From positions 638,244 to 702,243 of the forward strand of contig JAXLYI010000002.1 in assembly GCA_046351555.1 (NCBI GenBank): DNA of 64,000 nt, in the 5' to 3' direction. The position numbers and the translations under genes were made by a program. This DNA comes from CAISKJ01 sp046351555 (GTDB taxonomy: Bacteria; Myxococcota_A; Polyangia; Polyangiales; Ga0077539). Shown here one piece after another: positions 14,903-22,555 of this stretch; the first letter of the stretch is position 1, and the number at the start of each line of letters is the position of its first letter. The notes below the pieces were generated by a model. The model did no database searches. It was not told the origin of the DNA and worked only from the letters and a program-made list of their open reading frames with translations.

Positions 14903-15828
14903 CGGAGGGCGTCGATCCTCAGGGCGGCGCGGCGGGCGGAGGCCGAGCCGGGGAAGGCGTCGCGCACGGCCTCCCACGCCTCGCGGGCGGAGGCGGTGCG
15001 GCCGAGGCGCTCGAGGGCCGAGGCGCGGCCGACCATCGCCTCCTCGCGCGACTCGCCGCGGCGGCGCGACGCGAGGTAGCTCTCGAACTGCGCGAGCGCC
15101 CGCGCGGGCTGGCCGAGCCGGTCGAGCCACAGGCGGCCGAGCGCGATCTGCGAGATGGAGGCCTCCTCCGAGTCGCCGTAGCGGTGCTGGAGGCGCTCGA
15201 AGAGCGACGCCGCGAGCGCGTGCTGGCCCGCGCGTCGGGCAGCGACGGCCTGTTCGAAGAGCGCGCGCGCCCCGTCGTCCGCGGGCGGCGCGACGGCGCG
15301 GGCCGGGCGGCGGTGGCGGCGGTGGGCCCCGTCGTCCGCGGGGGCGGGGACGGCGGCCGGCGCGGCGGGCGCGGGGGCGGCGGCGGGCGCGGGGGCGGCG
15401 ACGGGCGCAGGGGCGGCGACGGGCGCGGGGGCGGTGGGGCGGCGCGGCGGGATCGCGGCGTGGGCGGCGCGCGGCGGGGCGGCGACGCGCGGGGCGGGGC
15501 GGTCGGCGCCGAGCGAGGCGGCGAAGGCGGTGGCGGCGACGACGGCGGCGGCGAGGCCGACGAGGAGCTTGCGGGAGGCGCGGCGCGGCGGGGCGGGGGC
15601 GGCGGCCTCGTCGAGGCGGCGCTGGACGCCCGCGGTGATCGCGGCAAGAGCGGCGGGGTCGACGGGCGCGGCGAGGTCGCGGTCGAAGTCCTGCGCGGCG
15701 GCGATTTCGAAGGCGCAGGTGGCGCAGCCGGAGGCGTGCCGATCGAGCAGGGCGGACTCCTCGGGCGTGAGGCGCCCGGCGCGGCGCCGCGCGAGGAGGT
15801 GGTCGGGGTGGAGGTCGATGCGGCTCAA
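14899..15828 (-). CDS. Zinc-finger anti-sigma factor with one TM and a C-terminal TPR-like domain
   Basis: 309 residues. The N-terminus carries a zf-HC2 motif, HASGCATCAFE (H-x3-C-x2-C), the hallmark of zinc-dependent anti-sigma factors that hold an ECF sigma at the membrane. One transmembrane helix follows (KLLVGLAAAVVAATAFAASL). After an Ala/Pro linker the periplasmic part has helical pairs such as ALFEQAVAARRAGQHALAAS and FESYLASRRRGESREEAMVG, resembling YbgF/TPR domains. The start is taken as TTG at 15828, overlapping the ECF stop (TTGA), since no ATG or GTG fits before the zinc motif. The stop overlaps the next ATG. This is a translationally coupled sigma / anti-sigma / outer-membrane cassette. 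Confidence 0.78.
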   Translation of the reverse strand: MSRIDLHPDHLLARRRAGRLTPEESALLDRHASGCATCAFEIAAAQDFDRDLAAPVDPAALAAITAGVQRRLDEAAAPAPPRRASRKLLVGLAAAVVAATAFAASLGADRPAPRVAAPPRAAHAAIPPRRPTAPAPVAAPAPVAAPAPAAAPAPAAPAAVPAPADDGAHRRHRRPARAVAPPADDGARALFEQAVAARRAGQHALAASLFERLQHRYGDSEEASISQIALGRLWLDRLGQPARALAQFESYLASRRRGESREEAMVGRASALERLGRTASAREAWEAVRDAFPGSASARRAALRIDALR

Positions 15829-16484
15829 GGGACGTCCTCGCGGCTGGCAAGATCGTGGAGGAGCGGGTCGGTCTCGATCTTCGCGCGGAGGGCCTCGCGG
15901 GCGAGGCGGAGGCGGCTCCGGACGGTGTTGGGCGGGGCCCCGACGGTGGCGGCGGTCTCCTCGATGGAGAGGCCGACGACGAGGTGGAGGGTGAGGGCCT
16001 CGGACTGGGCCTCGGGCAGCTCGGCGAGGAGCGCGCGGAGCACGTGCTCGCGGCGCGCGGAGACGACGGCCTCGTGGGGGGTGCCCGGGCCGGTGCGGAG
16101 CGGCTCTTCGGCGAGGGTGTGGATGCCGAGCCAGCGGCGGACGGCGCGGGCCCGCTTGCGCGCGCCGATGGCCGAGCGGGCCGCGATGCGCGACGCGAAC
16201 TGCGACACGGTGCACTCGAAGCGGAACGACGGCAGCGCGCGGACGACCGCGAGCAGCGACTCCTGCACGAGGTCGTGGAGGTCGGGGTCGCGCGCCCCCA
16301 CGATCGCCCGCACCACCCGGAACACCTGCGGCGCCAGCGCGGCCACCAGCGCGTCGACCGCGCGACGGTCGCCGGCCGCCGCGACGCGGGCGAGGTCTTC
16401 GTGGGGGTCGCGCGGGGGTGCCGCGGGGGCCGGCGCGTCGTTCGCGGCGGGGGCGGTCACCAGGCTGAGGGCTTCGCGAGGCAT
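15825..16484 (-). CDS. ECF-family RNA polymerase sigma factor
   Basis: 219 residues. The sigma-2 region includes VFRVVRAIVGARDPDLHDLV then QESLLAVVRALPSF; sigma-4 ends with LSIEETAATVGAPPNTVRSRL, a typical HTH. It carries an Ala/Pro-rich N-terminal extension of about 25 residues. Its stop overlaps the start of a zinc-finger anti-sigma gene, so release of the anti-sigma probably activates it. A promoter-like sequence only 11 bases before the ATG (16496-16527) recurs before the orphan HTH gene at 13.7 kb. If it is this sigma's own promoter, the factor is autoregulated and also drives that gene. The stimulus is unknown. Confidence 0.9.
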   Translation of the reverse strand: MPREALSLVTAPAANDAPAPAAPPRDPHEDLARVAAAGDRRAVDALVAALAPQVFRVVRAIVGARDPDLHDLVQESLLAVVRALPSFRFECTVSQFASRIAARSAIGARKRARAVRRWLGIHTLAEEPLRTGPGTPHEAVVSARREHVLRALLAELPEAQSEALTLHLVVGLSIEETAATVGAPPNTVRSRLRLAREALRAKIETDPLLHDLASREDVP

Positions 16485-16495
16485 CGATCCATCAC

Positions 16496-16527
16496 TTCAG
16501 TAGGGACGGCCGGCCGAAACGGATCAC
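16496..16527 (-). promoter_or_regulatory. Putative ECF-type promoter, copy B (before the ECF sigma gene)
   Basis: The minus strand reads GTGATCCG (16527-16520), 15 bases, CCTACTGAA (16504-16496). It is identical in both blocks and in spacing to the sequence at 13708-13739. It would give a very short leader before the ECF ATG at 16484, consistent with autoregulation. Confidence 0.55.
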
Positions 16528-16583
16528 GCCCGCCGGGGCGATTCCGCCCGCAACCCGTGCGGTGCGTGGAACGATACCGTAGT

Positions 16584-17399
16584 TCAGGGGGCGGGCGGGA
16601 GTTCTCCCGAGAAGACCCGGCGGGCGGGGCCGGTCATACGGACCCGGTCGTACCCTGGCTCCAGCACGATGGTGAGGGTACCTCCGTCGAGGGTGACGGC
16701 GACGGGCTCACCCGGGCGCGCGAAGCCCTCGCGCACCGCCGCCGCGGCGACCGCGCAGGCGCCCGTGCCGCACGCCTGCGTCCACCCGACGCCCCGCTCG
16801 TGAACGCGCACGCGAAACCCGTCGCCCTCCCGGACGACGAACTCCACGTTGACGCCCTTCGGGAAGGCCGCGAGGGCGGTGACCTCCCGGACGGCGGCCA
16901 TCTCGTCGCCCACCGGCGCGAAGATCACCCCGTGGGGGTTGCCGACGTCCACCGGGCGCACCGGGAGTTCTCGCCCGCCGACCACCACCGTCTCACGCCC
17001 CGGGGCGACGCGCGCCTCGCCCATGTCGACCTCGACCCGCCAGACGCCCCCTTCCCGGCTGAGCAGGGTGGTGACGCGCGGGCCGGCGTCGCTCCACACG
17101 GTGACGGCCTCGCCCGGCGCGAGCGATCCCCGGTCGGCGAGCCAGGCGGCGACGCAGCGGACGCCGTTGCCGCACATCTCGGGGCGCGTCCCGTCGGCGT
17201 TGAGGATGATCATCCGGGCGCCGCGGTCGTCGGGCGCGGGCCCGACCCAGAGGACGCCGTCAGCGCCCACACCAGCGTGCCGGTCGCAGAGGGCGCGGGC
17301 GAGCGCGGGGGTGAGGTCGGCCTCGGGCCAGCGGGCGCCGTCGAGGACGACGAAGTCGTTGCCGGTGCCTTCGTACTTGTCGAAGCGTCGGGTGCTCAC
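16584..17399 (-). CDS. dapF: Diaminopimelate epimerase
   Basis: 271 residues. It interconverts LL- and meso-diaminopimelate for lysine and peptidoglycan synthesis. Both catalytic cysteines are in their usual motifs: MCGNGVRC in the N-terminal half and QACGTGACA in the C-terminal half. YEGTGNDFVV at the N-terminus and DVGNPHGVIF in the middle also match the family. The start is GTG at 17399, with a GATACCGT -10-like sequence just upstream, so it may have its own promoter although ruvC ends only 45 bases before it. All active-site residues look intact. Confidence 0.95.
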   Translation of the reverse strand: MSTRRFDKYEGTGNDFVVLDGARWPEADLTPALARALCDRHAGVGADGVLWVGPAPDDRGARMIILNADGTRPEMCGNGVRCVAAWLADRGSLAPGEAVTVWSDAGPRVTTLLSREGGVWRVEVDMGEARVAPGRETVVVGGRELPVRPVDVGNPHGVIFAPVGDEMAAVREVTALAAFPKGVNVEFVVREGDGFRVRVHERGVGWTQACGTGACAVAAAAVREGFARPGEPVAVTLDGGTLTIVLEPGYDRVRMTGPARRVFSGELPPAP

Positions 17400-17444
17400 G
17401 GGGGCGGCGACGGTATCACCGCGGGGGAGTCCCTGTCCGCAGCG

Positions 17445-17963
17445 TCACCCGCGGCGGGCGGTGGCGGCGATGAAGGGGGCCGTCATCGCGTGGCACAGGG
17501 CGATGGCGAGGGCGTCGGCGGCGTCCTCGGCGGGCGTGTCGGGGAGCCCGAGGACGGCGCGCACCATCGCGCCCACCTGAGCTTTGTCGGCGCGGCCCGA
17601 GCCGACGACGGTGCGCTTGACGAGGGTCGGCGGGTACTCGACCACGGTGACCCCGGCGCGCGCGGCCATGAGCATCGCGACGCCGCGGGCGTGGCCGATG
17701 ACGAGGGCCGCGTGGGCGTCGCGGTGGAAGAAGGCCTGCTCGATGGCGACCACCACGGGGGCGTGCTGCGCGATGGCGCGCTCGAGGCCCTCGGCGATGA
17801 CCCGCAGGCGCTCGGGGAGCTGCGCGTCGGAGGGCGCGCGGACGACGCCGTGGGCGACGTGGACGTAGCGGCTCCCTTTGCGGTAGACGACCCCGTACCC
17901 GAGGCGGTGGGAGCCGGGGTCGACCCCGAGGACGATGGGTTCGGTCACGGCGCGTTGATGCAA
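17445..17963 (-). CDS. ruvC: Crossover junction endodeoxyribonuclease RuvC
   Basis: 172 residues, normal for the Holliday-junction resolvase. It cuts four-way junctions symmetrically with RuvAB. The acidic catalytic residues are visible: Asp in LGVDPGSHRLGYG, Glu in VVAIEQAFFHRDAH, and the Asp cluster in AEDAADALAIALCHA. The ATG at 17963 is given; a GTG six codons in (VTEPIVLG) is an alternative closer to the usual N-terminus. It lies between a PilZ protein (30 bases before) and dapF, without ruvA or ruvB. Confidence 0.93.
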   Translation of the reverse strand: MHQRAVTEPIVLGVDPGSHRLGYGVVYRKGSRYVHVAHGVVRAPSDAQLPERLRVIAEGLERAIAQHAPVVVAIEQAFFHRDAHAALVIGHARGVAMLMAARAGVTVVEYPPTLVKRTVVGSGRADKAQVGAMVRAVLGLPDTPAEDAADALAIALCHAMTAPFIAATARRG

Positions 17964-17993
17964 CGGATCGGGGCGCGAAGCAACGCGCGAGGT

Positions 17994-19417
17994 TCAGCGC
18001 GCGGCGTGGCGGCGGGCCCAGCCGTCGACGTTCTGCGGGAGGGGCGTGGCCTCGACGAGGTCGAGGGAGGCGTCGTCGGAGAGGTCGACCACGTCGTCGA
18101 CGGGGATGACGGGGACGACGGGCCCCGGCGAGGCTTCGAGCTTCGTCCACGAGGGCATCGAGAGGCGGAAGTCGGGCGCCTCCTCCTCGGCGGCGGGGAG
18201 CGCGGAGGGGGCGCGGCTGCGGCGGAGCCCGCTCGCCTCGTTCTCGTCGAGCGCGTCGAAGAGGTGGTTGAACTCCTCGTCGGGCGGGGTCGACCAGAGG
18301 CGCTGGGTCTCGGCGCCGCTCCACGGTTCGAAGAGCCGGGCGAGGGCGTCGTCCTCCGCGGGCGGGACCTCGAGGGCCGGGGGCGCGGGCTGCGGGTCGA
18401 AGTCCCAGATGCCCTCGACCGCGCGCGGGGCCGGCGCGGGCGCCTCGACCTCGGCGCCGTACACGAAGGACTTCAGCGCCGCGCGCTTCGCCTCGCTGAA
18501 CCCGATGAACTCCACGCCGACGCCCGGCGCGTCGAGGTCGCACTCGACGTGGCTGACGCGGGCGTCGAGTTCGAAGGTGCTCCCGTCCTCCGGGTGCACC
18601 AGGAACACCTTGAGCGTCGAACGAACGCGCAGGTCGAGGTCGGTCGGGATGAACATCCCGCCCACGGACGCGTCGCGCTCGAAGAAGAGCGCGAGCTCCT
18701 CGGCCGAGTGCAGCTCGACCTCGAACTCCACGCCCGACGCGCTCGGCCGCAGGGAGATGGGCCCCGAGGCGTTGGCGGGGCTGGAAGCCGGGCGCGGCGT
18801 CGGCGGGCGCGGCGTCGGCGGGCGCGGCGTCGATGCGCGCGCGGGGGTGGGAGCGCGGGCGGGCGGCTGCGGCGCGGGCGCGGCGGCGCGCGTGCCGGCG
18901 GGGGCGCGGCGGGCTCCACGCGGGCGGGGCGGGCCTGCGGGACGTGCATCACGGGCGTCCGCGCGAGGGGCTCGGGGATCACCAGCGGGGGCAGCTCGTC
19001 GTCGGTGGCGATGACGCGCGGCGCCGGCGGCGAGGGCGGCGGGGGCACCATCGGGAGAGACGCCGGCCGCGGCAGCCCCCCCTTCTTCACGAGGTCGATG
19101 AACTGGGCCCACAGGCGCTGCATCTCGCGGTCCATCGCGTAGAGCTGCACGCCGAAGCCCGGGGGGCGGCCGTCGACGTCGCCGACGTGGGCGAAATTCA
19201 CCGCCATCCCGTGGACGGAGAAGGGCTCCGCACGGCCAGGGAGCTCCAGCTCGAGCCGGACCAGCTCGCGCAGGTTCGGGTGCTCCTCCCCGGCCAGGAA
19301 GGCCCCCATGAGGCTCACGTCGATCACCCGCGCGGCGAGCACCACACGGCGCCACCGGGCGGTCGCTGCGAGGTCGACTCGATAGCGGGGGTGGACCCTT
19401 TCCTTCGCGCTTCCCAT
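17994..19417 (-). CDS. Two-domain PilZ protein, apparent frameshift between the domains
   Basis: Starts at ATG 19417. The N-terminal PilZ domain has both c-di-GMP-binding motifs, RVHPRYR (RxxxR type) and DVSLMGAF (D/NxSxxG). After a Pro/Ala linker the frame is lost near 18890-18915. A second PilZ-like domain continues in another frame: VEFEVELHSAEELALFFERD, SVGGMFIPTDLDLRVRSTL, APGVGVEFIGFS. It resembles the TIGR02266 domain of myxobacterial gliding proteins and lacks the RxxxR motif. A glutamate-rich tail ends at 17994. One missing base in the GC-rich linker restores a single protein of about 474 residues. A sequencing error is as likely as a lesion. The intact protein would be a c-di-GMP effector in motility or surface control. 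Confidence 0.7.
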
Positions 19418-19491
19418 GCTGGTGGTTCCGTCGGGATCAACGGTTTGCGCGCGCGCCGACTTGAGCCAGCCGCGACCGAACATCGGCCTTG

Positions 19492-19507
19492 CGGGAGGGC
19501 CCTCCCG
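19492..19507. promoter_or_regulatory. Perfect 16-bp palindrome CGGGAGGGCCCTCCCG
   Basis: A 16-bp perfect palindrome lies 52 bases before the ATG at 19560, in the divergent region between the PilZ gene and the six-gene plus-strand run. It may be an operator or an RNA hairpin in the leader. Given the GC content, chance is possible. Confidence 0.35.
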
Positions 19508-19559
19508 GGGTCGAGACTACGCGCCCCGCCCGCTCCCCCCACCGGGCGCAGAAACCGCC

Positions 19560-20432
19560 ATGACCTCCACCGACGAAACGACGACCCCCGAAGCGACCCC
19601 CGAGGCGACCGCCGCGCCCACCGCGCCGCCCGCCACGACCCCCGACGACCCGGAGACGGTGCGCGCGCTCGCCCGCGACACGCTCGCCGCCTGCCGCGAC
19701 AACCCCGGGGACCCCGAGTCGCTCCCGAAGCTCAACACCGTGCTCCAGCTCGTGCACGACCCCTCGCTCGTGAAGGAGGTGCTCGCGGCCGGCGACGCCG
19801 TCATCCGCGCGACCACCGCCGACCCGGCGCCCGCCCCCGCGGTGCACGCGCACATGACCGTGCTCTTCGCGCTGCTGCTCGAGTACGACGCCGCGCGCGA
19901 CGCGGTCGACGCGCTCTTCGCCGCGTGGCTGAAGCACCCGAAGTCCTTCGGGCCCGCCCACGCGACGCCGAGCGACTACCAGCGCGACGCCTTCTTCCAG
20001 CGCCTCGGCGACATGATCGGGTGGGGCACGGTCGACGTGAAGCGCGACCGCGACGCGCTCGTCCGCTTCTGCCAGTGGGTCGACACCTGGACGCCGAAGA
20101 ACAAGTTCCGCGCGCGCCGCGCCATCGACCTCGTGCGCCGCAACTTCCCCGCGCCCGACGTGTGGAACGTCATCCACTTCCCCCAGGGCGGCGGGGCCCC
20201 GCACCACCACGGCCCGCAGCACGGCGCCCCGCACGGCGACGACCGCGGCAACCGCGAGGGCCCGCGCGGCAACCGCGACCACCGTGGGCAGCGCGGCGGG
20301 AAGGGCCCCAAGGGCGGCAACACCCCGAAGCCCGAGGCCGCGAAGGCCGCCGCGCCCGGGGCCCCGAGCGCGCCCGAGGCTCCCGCTGCGCCTGAAGCGC
20401 CGACCCCCGACGCGTCGCCCGCGGAGGGCTGA
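19560..20432 (+). CDS. Unknown protein with an Arg/Gly/His-rich tail
   Basis: 290 residues. Not recognised. A Thr/Pro/Ala-rich N-terminus (about 30 residues) precedes a helical core, roughly 30-200, with stretches such as LARDTLAACRDNPGDPESLP and DALVRFCQWVDTWTPKNKFR. The tail from about 200 is low complexity: HHHGPQHGAPHGDD, then RGNREGPRGNRDHRGQRGG, then Ala/Pro/Glu repeats. RGG/RG-type tails often bind RNA, and an RNA ligase lies two genes on, which makes an RNA link worth testing. There is no signal peptide, so it is probably cytoplasmic. It opens a plus-strand run in which gaps are mostly under 10 bases. Confidence 0.75.
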   Translation: MTSTDETTTPEATPEATAAPTAPPATTPDDPETVRALARDTLAACRDNPGDPESLPKLNTVLQLVHDPSLVKEVLAAGDAVIRATTADPAPAPAVHAHMTVLFALLLEYDAARDAVDALFAAWLKHPKSFGPAHATPSDYQRDAFFQRLGDMIGWGTVDVKRDRDALVRFCQWVDTWTPKNKFRARRAIDLVRRNFPAPDVWNVIHFPQGGGAPHHHGPQHGAPHGDDRGNREGPRGNRDHRGQRGGKGPKGGNTPKPEAAKAAAPGAPSAPEAPAAPEAPTPDASPAEG

Positions 20433-20437
20433 GCGCG

Positions 20438-21511
20438 ATGGACGGCGCCCCCGACGCCGCGCAGCTCGCGGCCGCGCTCGGCGTGTCGCGCGAGGCCGCC
20501 GAGCTGCACCTCCAGAGCGACGTGATCGACCTGCACGTCGACTCGTTCATCTGGCACCGGATCTTCGGCTACGACCTGACCAAGAAGCACTCCGCGGGGC
20601 CCTTCCCGGGGGTGTTCGCGCGCCAGGCCGACCTGCCGCGGATGCGCGAGGCCGGGGTGACGGGCGCGATCTGGGTGATCACCACCAACCCCTTCCGCGG
20701 GGCCGACTCGCGGGCGCACACCTTCGTCCGCAACCTCGACCGCCTGCGCCGGGTGTTCGACGGCGCGCCCGAGCAGGTGACCTTCGTCCGCAACGTCGCG
20801 GAGTACCGGGCCGCGCGCGCGGCGGGCAAGCACGCGGCCTTCATCGGCGTCCAGGGCGGCAACGCGCTCGACCGCAACCCCGACGGCAGCGCGCTCGACC
20901 TCATCGTCGACGACGCCGTGCTGCGGGTGACGCTCGTCCACCTGACCAGCTCGTCGCTCGGCACCACGAGCTCGCCGCTCTCGACCCTCGCGGGCGGCGA
21001 CGGCGGGCTCACCGCGGCGGGGCGCAACTACGTCCAAGCGCTCAACCGCAAGAAGATCTTCGTCGACCTCGCCCACATCCACCGCCGGGGCTTCTTCGAC
21101 GCGCTCGCCGTCCACGACCGCTCGCAGCCCGTGCTGGTGACCCACACGGGCGTGTCGGGGGTGACGCCGCACTGGCGCAACCTCGACGACGAGCAGCTCC
21201 GCGCGGTGGCCGACCTCGGGGGCACCGTCGGCGTGATGTACGAGGCATCCTTCCTCGGCGACGCGAAGTTCGACGGGAAGGTGTCGTCGGTGATGCGCCA
21301 CCTCGAGCACATCGTCGAAACCGTGGGCGAGGACCACGCCTCGCTCGGGAGCGACTGGGATGGCATGATCGTGGCCCCGCGCGACATGCCCACGTGCAGC
21401 GAGATCCCTCGGCTCACGCAGGCCATGCTCGACCGGGGGTGGAAGCCCGACCGCGTCCAGAAGGTGCTGGGCGGCAACTTCCTCCGCGTCGTCCAATCCC
21501 TCCGAGGCTGA
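20438..21511 (+). CDS. Peptidase M19 (renal dipeptidase) family protein with an altered metal ligand
   Basis: 357 residues. M19 enzymes are two-zinc dipeptidases; bacterial members hydrolyse dipeptides, some with D-residues. Metal ligands found: DLHVD (His and Asp), VDLAHIHRRG (His), LVTHTGVSG (His), and LGSDWDG (Asp). The bridging Glu, normally in a GVEGG-type motif, is Gln here (FIGVQGGNALD). Loss of the bridging carboxylate could lower or change activity, so this may be a divergent amidohydrolase or a non-catalytic homologue. No signal peptide is seen, unlike secreted members. It starts 5 bases after the RGG-tailed gene and ends 7 before the RNA ligase gene. Confidence 0.85.
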   Translation: MDGAPDAAQLAAALGVSREAAELHLQSDVIDLHVDSFIWHRIFGYDLTKKHSAGPFPGVFARQADLPRMREAGVTGAIWVITTNPFRGADSRAHTFVRNLDRLRRVFDGAPEQVTFVRNVAEYRAARAAGKHAAFIGVQGGNALDRNPDGSALDLIVDDAVLRVTLVHLTSSSLGTTSSPLSTLAGGDGGLTAAGRNYVQALNRKKIFVDLAHIHRRGFFDALAVHDRSQPVLVTHTGVSGVTPHWRNLDDEQLRAVADLGGTVGVMYEASFLGDAKFDGKVSSVMRHLEHIVETVGEDHASLGSDWDGMIVAPRDMPTCSEIPRLTQAMLDRGWKPDRVQKVLGGNFLRVVQSLRG

Positions 21512-21518
21512 GTTCCCC

Positions 21519-22553
21519 ATGCAGCGCAAGCTCGCGTCCGTCCAGCGGGTGCTGGACATCGTCCCCATTGTGGGCGCCGACGCCATCGAGGCCGTCCGCA
21601 TCAACGGCTGGCAGTGCGTCGTCAAGAAGAACACCTTCGCCGTCGGCGACCGTGGGGTCTTCTTCGAGATCGACGCCGTCCCGCCCGACCTCCCCGCCTA
21701 CCGCTTCCTCTGGACGCCGAAGAACACCGCGCCCGCCGAGGGCGCGCGGCCGGAGAAGTTTCGCATCCGCACGATGACCCTCCGCGGGTGCCTCTCGCAG
21801 GGGCTCTTCCTCCCGCTCGCGGAGGCCGGGCTCCCGGACGACGTGCCCGACGGCGAGGACGTGAGCGCGCGGCTCGGCGTGACGAAGTACGACCCGCCGC
21901 TCCCGCCGGGCTCGGGCGACCTGCGCGCGCCCTTCCCCCGCGTCGTGCCGCGCACCGACGAGGAGCGGGTGCAGTCGGCGCCGGCGGTGCTCGACGAGCT
22001 CCGCGGGCTCCCGTACGTCGCCACGCTCAAGTGCGACGGGACGAGCGCGACCTTCCTCGTCGACCCTGACGACGGTCTGTTCCACGCCTGCGGGCGCAAC
22101 TGGTCGATCCGCGAGGGCGACAACGTGTACTGGTCGGTCGCGCGGCGCCTCGACCTCGAGGGGAAGCTCCGCGCCCGCGCCGGACGCTACGCCCTCCAGG
22201 GCGAGCTCTGCGGCCCCGGCATCCAGAAGAACCGCCTCGGCCTCGCCGCGACGTCCCTCTTCGTCTTCAGCGCCTACGACCTCGCGGAGAACCACTTCCT
22301 CCCCGACGCCGAGATGCGCGCGCTCGCCGCGGAGATGGGGCTCACGCCCGTCCCCGTGGTGGAGTCCGGCGAGTCCTTCGCGCACGACCTCGCGTCGCTC
22401 CTGAAGCTCGCCGAGGGCCACTACCCGGGCACGAAGAACGAGCGCGAGGGCGTCGTCATCCGCGCCCGTGACGAGCGCCGGAGCGCGACGCTCCAGGGGC
22501 GCCTGTCGTTCAAGGCCATCTCCAACCGCTACCTGCTCGCCGAAAAGGACTGA
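21519..22553 (+). CDS. RNA ligase, Rnl5 (DraRnl) type
   Basis: 344 residues. The layout matches Deinococcus DraRnl: an N-terminal OB-like domain (about 1-120) and a C-terminal nucleotidyltransferase domain. Motif I is LKCDGTS with the lysine that would be adenylylated. Other motifs are ACGRNWS, LQGELCGPGIQKN (IIIa-like), FVFSAYDL, EGVVIRAR (IV) and LSFKAIS (V). DraRnl-type enzymes join 3'-OH and 5'-phosphate ends at nicks where the 3'-OH strand is RNA. The substrate here is unknown. It sits 7 bases after the M19 gene and 2 bases before a lipoprotein gene, so it is in the same transcript as envelope genes, an unexplained pairing. Confidence 0.85.
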   Translation: MQRKLASVQRVLDIVPIVGADAIEAVRINGWQCVVKKNTFAVGDRGVFFEIDAVPPDLPAYRFLWTPKNTAPAEGARPEKFRIRTMTLRGCLSQGLFLPLAEAGLPDDVPDGEDVSARLGVTKYDPPLPPGSGDLRAPFPRVVPRTDEERVQSAPAVLDELRGLPYVATLKCDGTSATFLVDPDDGLFHACGRNWSIREGDNVYWSVARRLDLEGKLRARAGRYALQGELCGPGIQKNRLGLAATSLFVFSAYDLAENHFLPDAEMRALAAEMGLTPVPVVESGESFAHDLASLLKLAEGHYPGTKNEREGVVIRARDERRSATLQGRLSFKAISNRYLLAEKD

Positions 22554-22555
22554 CC

